Source of the DNA: JBGTCD01 sp041749015
GTDB taxonomy: Bacteria; Bacteroidota; Bacteroidia; Cytophagales; Cyclobacteriaceae
Direction: 5' to 3'
Length of the DNA: 18,264 nt
Assembly (NCBI GenBank): GCA_041749015.1
Contig: JBGTCD010000121.1
Span: forward strand, 1-18,264
Program-made: the position numbers and the translations under genes
In this document: positions 1 to 7,881 of the stretch, one piece after another
Layout of the letters: the number at the start of each line of letters is the position of its first letter
How positions within the stretch are numbered: position 1 is the stretch's first letter
Notes under the pieces: model-generated
What the model was told of the DNA's origin: nothing
What the model saw: the letters and a program-made list of their open reading frames with translations, nothing else
Database searches by the model: none

Positions 1-391
1 GAGTTCTGAAATCCACCAGTGCAGTTAAGCTGGTCTTTTTGGTGAGGTTTCTATTATAGCTGGATTGGAAAATGAGGTAATCGTTATTTTTCCGGGTGCC
101 TATTTCAGAGTTGCTAATGATACCATATCCAAGGCTCAGAGCGTTATTCCAGGTATGGTTGTCTTTGTTCTTTCTTAAAAAAAACTCTGCTTCACCTCCG
201 TAGGAAACAGAACTGGCACCACCACCAGCCCAATTACTAAGTCCTACCTGTTGAAATAAAATTCCAATATTAGCACCTTTTTTCCAGGTAGTATCTTTTG
301 GTACGGTGTCCTGGGGTACTTGAAATGAAATGCCTGAAAATGCGAAACTTGCCCAAAAACTTAATGCAGCTAATAATAAAATTTTTTTCAT
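1..391 (-). CDS. DUF3078 family protein, partial (C-terminus outside the window)
   Basis: The first 130 codons are visible; the 3' end lies beyond the left edge. The start is the ATG at 391. It opens with a Sec signal peptide (MKKILLLAALSFWASFAFSG), so the product is exported. After it comes a short linker (about residues 25-37, PQDTVPKDTTWKKG) and then the segment GLSNWAGGGASSVSYGG at about 50-66, which matches the N-terminal hallmark of the Bacteroidota DUF3078 family. The remainder shows alternating polar and hydrophobic residues (LSLGYGIISN, DYLIFQSSYNRNL), as expected of outer-membrane beta-strands. Family function is unknown; an outer-membrane location is inferred. The gap of 62 bases to the upstream response regulator contains no hairpin I can see, so co-transcription is possible. 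The family call rests on recognition of the SNWAGGG motif. Confidence 0.8.
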   Translation of the reverse strand, partial: MKKILLLAALSFWASFAFSGISFQVPQDTVPKDTTWKKGANIGILFQQVGLSNWAGGGASSVSYGGEAEFFLRKNKDNHTWNNALSLGYGIISNSEIGTRKNNDYLIFQSSYNRNLTKKTSLTALVDFRT

Positions 392-453
392 AGATGAAAT
401 TCAGATTTTTAATTTGCTCTGGGTAGAAACTATTAAAAATTTAAAAACAAAAA

Positions 454-867
454 TTATAAATTATTGAGTTTTACTTCTTCGAGGGCCACCTCAGTAAGTG
501 GCTTGGTGATGAACTTGATGACGTGGTTATTATTGACGATCTTATCAATATCCCTCTTATTGTCAGAGCTGGATAGGATGATTACCTTACATTTATCTTT
601 TACGTTGTCATTGAATTTTTCGAATTCATAGAGAAATACAAAACCATCAACAATCGGCATATTGATATCTAAAAAAATAAGACTTGGAAGCATGGAGGGG
701 GTGTTTTCATGCTCCTTGAGATAGTCTAATGCACTTTTGCCAGAATTTTTCACTTCCACACTATTGGCAAATTTTGTAATTTCAATAATCCGTTTACTGA
801 TAAAATTATCAGTGTCGTTGTCATCAACCAACATTACGATATCAAGGATATTTGTTTGAGTGATCAT
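454..867 (-). CDS. stand-alone response regulator receiver domain protein (CheY-like)
   Basis: A 137-residue protein consisting of a single receiver (REC) domain with no output domain. Visible REC landmarks are the acidic pair D15-D16 in MLVDDND, the phospho-accepting D67 in the strand IFLDINMP, the switch Ser/Thr region S99-S101 at the end of strand 4, and K122 in ITKPL after strand 5. The protein should be phosphorylated on D67 by a histidine kinase and signal by protein contact. No kinase is encoded in this window, so its partner is unknown. Bacteroidota often carry such orphan single-domain regulators. The ATG at 867 is used; a second Met at residue 12 sits right at the first beta-strand and would give a minimal domain. 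Low-complexity, AT-rich DNA flanks both ends. Confidence 0.9.
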   Translation of the reverse strand: MITQTNILDIVMLVDDNDTDNFISKRIIEITKFANSVEVKNSGKSALDYLKEHENTPSMLPSLIFLDINMPIVDGFVFLYEFEKFNDNVKDKCKVIILSSSDNKRDIDKIVNNNHVIKFITKPLTEVALEEVKLNNL

Positions 868-1075
868 TAATTGTAAACCTTTATTTCGCTGTTTCGCCGG
901 TTCAATAAAATTCTAATATAAATGATTAAGTTGAATTTTTTAACCAAAAATATTCAGACGGTAAAATTACACTTATTAAATGATGTAAAACAGGCTAATT
1001 TTAATAATAAATTGTGGAGTACTGAATCTTATCTTAGGTTAATTTTAATTTTTGATTAGGACTAAAACCACCTTA

Positions 1076-3019
1076 CTACCTCTTGATAATCTTGAGTATT
1101 TCTCCTTCTTTAAGCTCAAAATCTTCCTTATCGTTCCATTCCATCAGTTCTTTGATGGTAACCTCAAAATCCCTGGAGATTTTAAACAGTCCCTCACCCT
1201 TTTGCACGGTGTAATAAATGACCGTATCCTGGGAATTTTTGTTTTCCTGTTCCGGGATTATTGTCGTATTAGGCTCCCAGCTTTGTATGCGTAACTTTTG
1301 GCCTATACTTAATGCCTCATTGATCTTGAGGTTATTCCATTCTACAATATCCATTACTTTCACCTCATACAGCCTGGATATAGAGGACAAAGTTTCACCT
1401 TTGCGTACCTCATGAACAATCCACTTTTCTGTTTTTTGGAATTGAAATGGTTCAGTTTCTGCTGGAATGGTGCTCAAGGTTTCGGAAGGTTGTTCAACAG
1501 GAGGGAGGTTGGTGATAGAGTCGGAGAGCGCTATTGGGGGTTCAGTGTTTTCTTCAGCATACTTTAGGCCGTCTTTTGCCGGTTGCACCTGTGCTACCGC
1601 TGGTTCAGGCTCAATAACCTCATTAATTTCTGTATTCGGATTTTCAATTTTTGCTTGCTTATCTTTAATGACCGGGGGTTTTCCTATAGATTCTATATTT
1701 CGATATTCCGGTTTTATATCCTCTTTTCTGACGAACCGCATCCAGAGCACCAGCCCAGGTTTGACCTCTGGCCCCTTCTTTTCTGTAATCCTGTTTTTGG
1801 TTTTGATCTGACCTAGCTTCACCCCATATTTCTGAGATACTCCCCAAAGGGTTTCATTTTCCTGCAAGACATGATAATGCACCCGGGCCTTGTTTTTCTT
1901 ATTTTTAAGATAGTAAATGTCTCCTGATTTTACTTTGTGGCTGGTAGTGATCTCATTGTATTTCAGTAATTTATCCATTGATATGGTACCCCGGTCAGCA
2001 AGGGTAGTCAGTCTGTCACCATCCTGTGCTATGATGGCAGGTTTATTATTGATTTTATAGATAGGATTCTCATCCGTATAAGTCCGGTGTTTTTCAATTA
2101 TTGGAAAGGATCCTGCTTCGTTCAATTCATCAAATTCGGGCACCGAAGGACTAGCCCAGGAGATTTTTTCAGTTTTCGCTGGGTCTGGCCTCGACACAAT
2201 GCGGTCATCTACCGGACCTGCGGCTGGGATGATCACTGCATAGGTCTTATCATCCGGCACTTTGCCCCGTTTAAGCCATTTATTATAGGGTTCCAGAGCC
2301 TCTTCCGATACCCCTGTCTCCCTCGCTATATCCCTGAGGGTCATATTGGTGCCATCCATATACTCATACAATTCGATGCTTGGAGGCGCTAAACCCACAG
2401 CCGATTCATAAGCTATTTTATGGGCTAAAAATTTCAAGACGTACCAATAAGTATTGGCATTTATATCCATTTTTTTTGCCCCATAATATTTTTTATCTAA
2501 TACCTTCATGGCCCCTCCAGGACCCATTTGATAGGCCTGAACGGCATACAGCCAATTGTTAAAAAATAGGTTATTTTTTTTCATGTAGCGGGCAGCCCCT
2601 ATGGAGGAAGCGGTAATACTCATCCGTTCGTCAACCTGCTGATCTACCCGAAGGCCTACCTCCATGGCCGTATAATCCTTGAATTGCCAGTAGCCAACCG
2701 CCTGTGAGGATGAAACCGCGTCAGGGATGAGCGCACTTTCCTGTATTACCAGATACTTGATGTCATCAGGGATTCCGTATTCGCGAAATACCCTTTCAAT
2801 AATGGGAAAGTATTGATTAGCCAGGTCTACCTTCCTTTGAAAATGCGCGGAACTTTTAGTGATGATTTCGACCTCCTCCTGAAGCTTTCTGCGACCATCG
2901 TTTGTAATATTTAAAGTCATATCCCCAAATTGAATTTGGGTAGGCACCTCGATATACTGGCCATTACTCCGGATGGCAGTGCAAGAAACTGCTATCATTA
3001 AAATTAAAAATCTCGTCAT
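1076..3019 (-). CDS. MltD-like membrane-bound lytic transglycosylase with LysM repeats
   Basis: A 647-residue exported peptidoglycan lyase that would cleave the MurNAc-GlcNAc glycosidic bond to form 1,6-anhydroMurNAc. Residues 1-20 form a signal peptide. The SLT (GH23-like) domain spans about 70-200: catalytic E94 in VIQESAL, AVGYWQF at 107-113, and AYQMGPGG at 162-169, where Gln replaces the Asn usual in AYNxG. Cell-wall binding LysM modules follow. Two are clear (534-581 and 601-647), one fairly clear (381-426), and two degenerate (about 215-265 and 327-371). A Pro/Glu-rich linker of about 430-533 separates the groups. The start codon overlaps the stop of the upstream O-methyltransferase by 4 bases (ATGA), so the two are translationally coupled in one operon with the M16 peptidase. 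A role in envelope remodelling is inferred from the domains. Confidence 0.9.
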   Translation of the reverse strand: MTRFLILMIAVSCTAIRSNGQYIEVPTQIQFGDMTLNITNDGRRKLQEEVEIITKSSAHFQRKVDLANQYFPIIERVFREYGIPDDIKYLVIQESALIPDAVSSSQAVGYWQFKDYTAMEVGLRVDQQVDERMSITASSIGAARYMKKNNLFFNNWLYAVQAYQMGPGGAMKVLDKKYYGAKKMDINANTYWYVLKFLAHKIAYESAVGLAPPSIELYEYMDGTNMTLRDIARETGVSEEALEPYNKWLKRGKVPDDKTYAVIIPAAGPVDDRIVSRPDPAKTEKISWASPSVPEFDELNEAGSFPIIEKHRTYTDENPIYKINNKPAIIAQDGDRLTTLADRGTISMDKLLKYNEITTSHKVKSGDIYYLKNKKNKARVHYHVLQENETLWGVSQKYGVKLGQIKTKNRITEKKGPEVKPGLVLWMRFVRKEDIKPEYRNIESIGKPPVIKDKQAKIENPNTEINEVIEPEPAVAQVQPAKDGLKYAEENTEPPIALSDSITNLPPVEQPSETLSTIPAETEPFQFQKTEKWIVHEVRKGETLSSISRLYEVKVMDIVEWNNLKINEALSIGQKLRIQSWEPNTTIIPEQENKNSQDTVIYYTVQKGEGLFKISRDFEVTIKELMEWNDKEDFELKEGEILKIIKR

Positions 3020-3657
3020 AGCTTTCGTATTACCATTAATCCATCTCTTACTGGCAACAGTAGGTTTTCTACCCGTGCATCATTTTGGATGGCTTTATTA
3101 AATTCAATAAGGGCTCTGGTATCTTTATCATTTTTTTTGGGTGTGGTTAGTACCTTCCCACTCCAGAGAACATTATCCGCAATAATAATACCGCCTTTCC
3201 TTACTTTATCCAGCACCAGGTCATAATACCGAAGGTAATTTTCCTTATCGGCATCAATAAACACCAGGTCAAAATCACCTTCAATTTTTGGAATTTCTTC
3301 CAGAGCATTACCAATGATCAATTCAATTTTTTTACCCAATTCTGAAGCATCAAAAGCCTGTCTGATTCTCTTTGCCAGTTCCTCGTTGATTTCTATGGTG
3401 ATTAGTCGGCCAGAATCCTGCAGCCCTTCCGCAAGACAAAGTGCTGAATACCCGGTATAGGTACCGATCTCCAAAATTTTTGATGGGTTGAGTATTTGAG
3501 AGATCATGGCCAGCAGCCTGCCCTGGGCGTGACCGGAGATCATACGAGGATGTAGGACCTGCTGATTGGTTTTCAGATCTATTTCCTGAAGCAATGGGGA
3601 AGGGGCCATGGTATGGGCATCTGCGTATTCCTGAACCTCCCTGGGTAAAAAATCCAT
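3016..3657 (-). CDS. class I SAM-dependent O-methyltransferase (Methyltransf_3 / caffeoyl-CoA OMT type)
   Basis: A 213-residue cytoplasmic methyltransferase of the caffeoyl-CoA/catechol O-methyltransferase type. SAM-binding motif I is ILEIGTYTGYS at 61-71 (E63, G65, G69). A SAM-ribose acidic residue E89 follows in ITIEIN. The metal-binding Asp motif is FIDADKENY at 133-141 (D135, D137, N140), and ADNVLWSGKV at about 160-169 supplies the further metal ligands D and N. These features fit a divalent-metal-dependent catechol-type enzyme. The substrate cannot be deduced. It starts 2 bases after the stop of the M16 peptidase and overlaps the lytic transglycosylase by 4 bases, so the three form one transcription unit. 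Length matches the family (about 210-230). The ATG at 3657 gives the expected N-terminus. Confidence 0.92.
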   Translation of the reverse strand: MDFLPREVQEYADAHTMAPSPLLQEIDLKTNQQVLHPRMISGHAQGRLLAMISQILNPSKILEIGTYTGYSALCLAEGLQDSGRLITIEINEELAKRIRQAFDASELGKKIELIIGNALEEIPKIEGDFDLVFIDADKENYLRYYDLVLDKVRKGGIIIADNVLWSGKVLTTPKKNDKDTRALIEFNKAIQNDARVENLLLPVRDGLMVIRKL

Positions 3658-3659
3658 GG

Positions 3660-4892
3660 CTAGTTTGGTTCAAATTTTAGCATACTCAATTCCCTATCGT
3701 CAAACATTTCCTGGGCCAATTCCTGCAGTTCTTTGGCAGTAACCTTTTCAATCTTCTCATAAATGGCATCGAGAGGGTCTACCTTTTGGAGGTCGAGAAG
3801 GCTTCTGCCCAGCATGAGCATCAGAGAGGCATTATGTTCTTCTGCCATAGCGAGCTGGCCCATCAGTTGTACCTTGGCGCTGTGCAGTTGCATGGTGCCC
3901 AGGGGCACTTCCCGCAGCTTTTTCAATTCCTTCAGCACCAGATTAATACTCCTGTCAAGGTGAGAAGGGTAGGTGCCAAAATAAATTCCAAATAACCCTG
4001 TATCCGTAAATGGCGCATACGTAGCATCAATGGAATAGACAAAGCCATACTTTTCTCTAAGAGCCAGGTTCAGCCGGGCATTCATACCATGACCACCCAA
4101 TATATTGGCAAGCATGTAAAAGGGTAATCTCTTGTTGTCATGCAGGGAATAAGCAGTCCTGCCAATGGCGCAATGGGCCTGTGTAATCGGCCGCTTCACA
4201 GAAGCCTGATCCGGCACATAATTGTTGAAGGGAATCCGGATCCTACTGGAACGATGGTGTGGAATCGGATCCAGGTATTTTTCAGCCAGCTTGATCACTT
4301 TTTTGAATGGCAGATTCCCCACTGAGGCAAAAACGATGTTTTCGGTATCGATATTGGCCTTTACAAAATTTTTAAAATCCTCCCTGTTAAAGGACCTTAT
4401 GGTATCAGCAGTGCCCAGGATGTTCATGCCCAGAGGGTGGCTGTTGAAGACCACTTTATCGAACTCATCCTGTATGGCATCGTCCGGAGCATCGTAATAC
4501 ATAGCCATTTCCTCCAGGATCACATTCCGCTCTTTCTCTATCTGCTTTTCAGGAAATATAGAATCAAAGGTGATGTCTGCCAATAATTCCAGGGCCTTTT
4601 CAAAATGAGTCTCCAGTACGGAAGCATAAAAGGCAATTTTCTCTTTGGTGGTATAGGCATTGAGCTCTCCGCCAACGGACTCCAGGCGGTTAAGGATGTG
4701 AAAAGCTTTCCGCTTTCTGGTGCCTTTAAAAGCCATATGCTCCCAGAAATGGGCTATTCCCTGATTAAACTCATTTTCATCTCTGCTGCCAATATCCAGA
4801 ATGAACCCGCAATGAGTAATCTTGGTGGTGGTGATCTGCTTGTGTATTAAGCGGATACCATTTTTAAGTGTGTAAATTTCGTAATCCTCCAT
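3660..4892 (-). CDS. M16 family zinc metallopeptidase (processing-peptidase type)
   Basis: A 410-residue member of the pitrilysin/M16 family, the length of the single-unit M16B (MPP/PqqL-like) peptidases. The inverted zinc-binding motif HFWEH is at 48-52: H48 and H52 are ligands and E51 the catalytic base. The third ligand lies in VILEEM at about E128, roughly 76 residues on as the family requires. GGELNAYTTKEKIAFY at 74-89 is the conserved strand after the motif. The C-terminal half (about 190-400) is the paired inactive fold, with ALREKYGFVYSIDA near the position of the usual R/Y substrate-binding pair. Because HxxEH is intact, this is an active-type subunit. No signal peptide is visible, so it is probably cytoplasmic. 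It is the first gene of the operon, with a TAATTTTG minus-7 box just upstream. Confidence 0.93.
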   Translation of the reverse strand: MEDYEIYTLKNGIRLIHKQITTTKITHCGFILDIGSRDENEFNQGIAHFWEHMAFKGTRKRKAFHILNRLESVGGELNAYTTKEKIAFYASVLETHFEKALELLADITFDSIFPEKQIEKERNVILEEMAMYYDAPDDAIQDEFDKVVFNSHPLGMNILGTADTIRSFNREDFKNFVKANIDTENIVFASVGNLPFKKVIKLAEKYLDPIPHHRSSRIRIPFNNYVPDQASVKRPITQAHCAIGRTAYSLHDNKRLPFYMLANILGGHGMNARLNLALREKYGFVYSIDATYAPFTDTGLFGIYFGTYPSHLDRSINLVLKELKKLREVPLGTMQLHSAKVQLMGQLAMAEEHNASLMLMLGRSLLDLQKVDPLDAIYEKIEKVTAKELQELAQEMFDDRELSMLKFEPN

Positions 4893-4908
4893 CGCGTGCC
4901 TGGTGGTG

Positions 4909-4916
4909 CAAAATTA
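4909..4916 (-). promoter_or_regulatory. Bacteroidota minus-7 promoter element upstream of the M16 peptidase operon
   Basis: On the minus strand the sequence TAATTTTG followed by C matches the Bacteroidota sigma-A minus-7 consensus TAnnTTTG exactly. It lies 17-24 bases before the ATG at 4892, which predicts a short 5' leader. No TTG at the proper minus-33 spacing is evident, so the call rests on the minus-7 box and its position. Confidence 0.5.
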
Positions 4917-4972
4917 AGCATTTTCCAACCCATAAATGGGAACGGTTTATAAAAATTTGGATTGGAGGTCCC

Positions 4973-5839
4973 TTAGAGTTCCAGGATGCTTTTTAAAGCG
5001 GTTTTAATCAGGGCTTGGACGATTTTATTGGGGGCTTTAGAAAATTTATTTTTAATTCGGTTGGCGATAATGGCATTGAGGCTGATCACATCGTGTCCAA
5101 GCAATCTGCCCAGGGCATAATACCCTGCAGTTTCCATTTCAAAATTAGTAATCCAATAATCTCCTTGATGAAAATAATTCAGTTGGTCGAGAATCCGCGG
5201 ATATTTTGGTGCGAGCCTGATATGCCGGCCCTGAGGCGCATAAAATCCCGGGCAGGTTACGGTGTTGCCTTTCATCATCGTAGCGCCAAACAAATTCAAA
5301 AGCTCAGGGCTCGCAGGGGCCATATAGGGTAGGGTAGGAAGGGCTACAGAATCCTTTAAATTGCTCAGAATGGCTTCTTCCTCAGGGGTTTGAACGACCT
5401 GATAAAAATGGGCGAGATTGTCAAGGCCGATAGCAGTAGATGAGGCTAACATGGCACCGACCGGGATGTCTTCCTGCAAGGCCCCTGATGTACCGATTCG
5501 TATTATTTTAAGCTTTTTCTTTCTGGGCTTTATCTCCCTTTTTTTGAGGTCAATATTAACCAGGGCATCCAGTTCAGTAAAAAATATTTCAATATTGTCC
5601 GTGCCCATGCCGGTACTCATCACCGTAAGTCGCTTGCCTTTGTAGATGCCGGTGTGGGTGATAAACTCCCGCTTATTCATCTCAAACTCCAACTTGTCAA
5701 AGTATTGGCTGATCATGTAAACCCTGCTTGGATCGCCTACAGTGATGATGGTGTCTGCGATGTGTTTGGGCAGTAAGTTGAGATGATAAATACTACCATC
5801 CTTATTGAGTACCAGGGAAGTTTCAGATAAGGGGGCCAT
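4973..5839 (-). CDS. uridine phosphorylase-like nucleoside phosphorylase (NP-I family)
   Basis: A 288-residue enzyme expected to phosphorolyse uridine to uracil and ribose-1-phosphate. It has the phosphate-binding GDPSRV at 35-40 (R39), MGTDN at 78-82, and RIGTSGA at 114-120 (R114, T117), the second phosphate site. FYAPQGR at 199-205 corresponds to the uracil-contacting FYPGQER segment of E. coli Udp (the Gln and Arg that read uracil). FEMETA at 233-238 is the ribose-binding Met/Glu motif, followed by AIIANR, which resembles VIVNR of Udp rather than the SD motif of purine phosphorylases. It is longer than E. coli Udp (about 253), mainly by a basic insertion at about 97-111 (KKREIKPRKKKLK). 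It appears monocistronic. Salvage by this enzyme complements the de novo genes pyrF and pyrD in the window. Confidence 0.85.
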   Translation of the reverse strand: MAPLSETSLVLNKDGSIYHLNLLPKHIADTIITVGDPSRVYMISQYFDKLEFEMNKREFITHTGIYKGKRLTVMSTGMGTDNIEIFFTELDALVNIDLKKREIKPRKKKLKIIRIGTSGALQEDIPVGAMLASSTAIGLDNLAHFYQVVQTPEEEAILSNLKDSVALPTLPYMAPASPELLNLFGATMMKGNTVTCPGFYAPQGRHIRLAPKYPRILDQLNYFHQGDYWITNFEMETAGYYALGRLLGHDVISLNAIIANRIKNKFSKAPNKIVQALIKTALKSILEL

Positions 5840-5883
5840 AGACCACTTTTAATTCAATGTAAATTAAAGAATAAAAAGCAATC

Positions 5884-5903
5884 AAAAAATGCCATTAGGC
5901 ATT
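5884..5903 (-). terminator. rho-independent terminator after the acyltransferase gene
   Basis: On the minus strand AATGCC-TAAT-GGCATT forms a 6-bp stem with a 4-base loop, immediately followed by a run of six T. It lies 31 bases after the acyltransferase stop codon and before the uridine phosphorylase gene, separating the two units. Confidence 0.65.
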
Positions 5904-5934
5904 AAATATAAGTTAAGAATTTAATTTTCCGGTT

Positions 5935-6570
5935 TCAACCTACTTCTTTGGCGGGATTTCCAAAGACTGTTTTTCCCGAAGCCACATTATTTATCACGAC
6001 TGATCCCGCACCGATTCTGGCCCCTTTGCCTATGGTAACACCGGCCACTACCACTGCTCCTGAGCCTATAAAGACCTCATCTTCAATCTTGCAATCACTG
6101 TTAATCACGGATCTGGTGCCCACCTGAACATAATCCCCGATTGTAACGCCGCTTTCTATGATACTGCCTGTATGGAAAATGCCATGGTTGCCCAGGGTGG
6201 TACCGGATCCCACATGCACTCCAGAACTGATGTAATTACCATGCCCCATGCTCATAGATGATGCCAGAACAGAGGCTTTGTGAGAGGCATTTACCGGCAT
6301 GACTTTTCTGCGCTCATTGAGGAGATTCACGAGTGATTTTTTGAGTTTGGTATCATCAGTGGCGACAAAGGCCTCACATTTTTTGCCTATATATTTTAAA
6401 AAGCCATCATCATCAGTACGCCCTAGCACCGGAATTTCATCAATTTCAGTACCATGAAGCTTCTCATCATCGTCAAGATAACAAAACACAACAATGTCAT
6501 GAGATCGAAATAACTCTCCAGCTGCTCTGGCAATACCGCTGCCTCCTAAAATGATAACTGGTTTCTCCAT
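5935..6570 (-). CDS. NeuD/PglD-like sugar O/N-acyltransferase (left-handed beta-helix), atypical active site
   Basis: A 211-residue protein of the sialic-acid O-acetyltransferase NeuD/PglD family. Residues 1-90 form the Rossmann-like sugar-nucleotide domain with the loop ILGGSG at 7-12. Residues about 108-205 are hexapeptide repeats building a left-handed beta-helix (for example GSGTTLGNHG, GVTIGDYVQV, GVTIGKGARIGAGSVV). The end GNPAKEVG is the usual acyl-CoA-site terminus. In the family the catalytic His sits in a motif like IIEHDCxIGD. Here the same place reads IIESGVTIGD (E139, S140), and the preceding INT-type Asn is H133, so the standard catalytic base appears missing. Acetyl-CoA-dependent acylation of a surface sugar is therefore only a family inference. 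It has its own promoter and terminator, so it is probably a single-gene unit. Confidence 0.82.
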   Translation of the reverse strand: MEKPVIILGGSGIARAAGELFRSHDIVVFCYLDDDEKLHGTEIDEIPVLGRTDDDGFLKYIGKKCEAFVATDDTKLKKSLVNLLNERRKVMPVNASHKASVLASSMSMGHGNYISSGVHVGSGTTLGNHGIFHTGSIIESGVTIGDYVQVGTRSVINSDCKIEDEVFIGSGAVVVAGVTIGKGARIGAGSVVINNVASGKTVFGNPAKEVG

Positions 6571-6589
6571 ACTTATAAAATTGAAAGTG

Positions 6590-6620
6590 CAAAGCTAGGG
6601 TTATCAGTGCACTCATTCAA
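6590..6620 (-). promoter_or_regulatory. sigma-A type promoter (TTG-N20-TAGCTTTG) for the acyltransferase gene
   Basis: Reading the minus strand, TTG at 6620-6618 is followed after 20 bases by TAGCTTTG at 6597-6590, then C. This matches both Bacteroidota elements (minus-33 TTG and minus-7 TAnnTTTG) with suitable spacing. It sits about 20 bases before the ATG at 6570. Its upstream half overlaps the last codons of the membrane-protein gene, so the acyltransferase can be expressed apart from that operon. Confidence 0.68.
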
Positions 6621-7881
6621 GTTTATTCCGGTTTATGATCCGAACCATTACTTCACGTGCTGCGGGTAGGGTAAATAAAATAAGAAAGGGCAAAAACCCA
6701 ACCTTATACCGTACCAGGGTGCCAAGGTTGGGGGTGGTGAAAGCTATGATCCAGGCAAGTAAAACAATATAGGTCAGCACAGTCCAGAAAAGCACCTGTT
6801 GCTCAATCCTGGTTTTCCTAAGTGAGAATAGTGCCGCCAGGACCATCAGCATCAATAATAGGTTTTCTATTCCGGAAGCTAATTTTAGCATATTGCCGCC
6901 CTCCCAGGGCAGGGGTCTGAATAGCCCGGAAAATACTGCCTTTGGCGTATTGGTCACCAAAGCGCTAAAGGACCCATCTAAATCCTTATAGTGGATGATA
7001 TTGTCAGGCCTGGACATTTCCACCAGGCCATCATGATTTAGCATAATGACTTCTGAAACCCGGTCAAATCTAAAATTGATGTGTGAAAAATTAACCACTA
7101 CAAAGGTCAAAATGGTGATGCCAGCCCAGATGAGCATTTGAAATTTCTTGGGCAGCCATTGCTTTTTAAGGGCTATACTAGTGATAAAAAGGCCCGGAAG
7201 GAGCCCTGCAAATAGGCCAGCATAGAAATATTTCACCTTCCACAAGAGGATGAAACTTAATATAAATACCAACCCATGGAAAATACCTCTTCGGGTCGGT
7301 CGTTCCCCGGGCAGGTTGATTAATGCCCATATTGCAAGTGACAGGGAACCCATGGCCAGACTTTCCTTGGTGAGACCTGAAGACCACATGACCACAGAAG
7401 GGAAATACAGAAATCCGATAAGTGCGGCCAATTTTAATTTAGGAAACCCAATAGCAATCCGGTTAGCGACCAGCCACATTCCTAAAAAGGAAAACAATGA
7501 AAACCAGGTAGCAATCCAGTAGTAACCGGGCCCAAAAGCCCAGCCCAGTCCAGTTACTATTCTTATCATAAACCGGGTGCGGGGCTGTCGCTCACAGCAT
7601 ATGATGCCCTCCGCATATTCCGGTATGGTACCTTTGACTACAAAATCTAATAAATCCTCTTTTTGATTAATGGCTTCATGAGCTTTAAGTGATTCCTGGT
7701 AATACACTATGGTATCGCCATGGCCATAATAGGTCCAGTATAGCCAACCTATAACTAGTCCGGCAAAAATTTTGATAGCCAGGGCAGGAAAGAAATGCTT
7801 TTTAAGGGGTAAACTCTTTGAAAAAAAGTATCCTGCCCCTATGAGCACTGCCATTAAGCCTGCGTTGATAAAGATGGTCAT
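6613..7881 (-). CDS. polytopic inner-membrane protein of unknown function, GT-C-like features
   Basis: A 422-residue hydrophobic protein with roughly ten to eleven predicted membrane helices (for example about 3-20, 30-50, 170-190, 200-238, 248-266, 335-352, 360-382, 395-412). I do not recognise a named family. Features recalling GT-C glycosyltransferases or O-antigen-polymerase-like proteins are an acidic residue just after the second helix (GHGDTIVYY, D56), the segment FPSVVMWSSGLTKES in a central helix-loop, and a C-terminal LVRYKVGFLPFLILF resembling the RYxxPxxPFxxL ends of such enzymes. A Cys pair (C95-C96) lies in the large first loop. It overlaps the DUF2851 gene by 4 bases (ATGA), so the two are translationally coupled, with pyrF upstream. 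A role in surface glycan assembly is speculative; the neighbouring NeuD-like gene is suggestive only. Confidence 0.75.
   Translation of the reverse strand: MTIFINAGLMAVLIGAGYFFSKSLPLKKHFFPALAIKIFAGLVIGWLYWTYYGHGDTIVYYQESLKAHEAINQKEDLLDFVVKGTIPEYAEGIICCERQPRTRFMIRIVTGLGWAFGPGYYWIATWFSLFSFLGMWLVANRIAIGFPKLKLAALIGFLYFPSVVMWSSGLTKESLAMGSLSLAIWALINLPGERPTRRGIFHGLVFILSFILLWKVKYFYAGLFAGLLPGLFITSIALKKQWLPKKFQMLIWAGITILTFVVVNFSHINFRFDRVSEVIMLNHDGLVEMSRPDNIIHYKDLDGSFSALVTNTPKAVFSGLFRPLPWEGGNMLKLASGIENLLLMLMVLAALFSLRKTRIEQQVLFWTVLTYIVLLAWIIAFTTPNLGTLVRYKVGFLPFLILFTLPAAREVMVRIINRNKLE

Noticed and set aside
868..1075. Possible small gene or regulatory RNA in the gap between the transglycosylase and the response regulator.
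   Set aside because: The stretch is AT-rich, with no convincing hairpin, frame or exact promoter box. A GTAATTTTAC sequence on the minus strand at 970-961 is only a weak minus-7 match.
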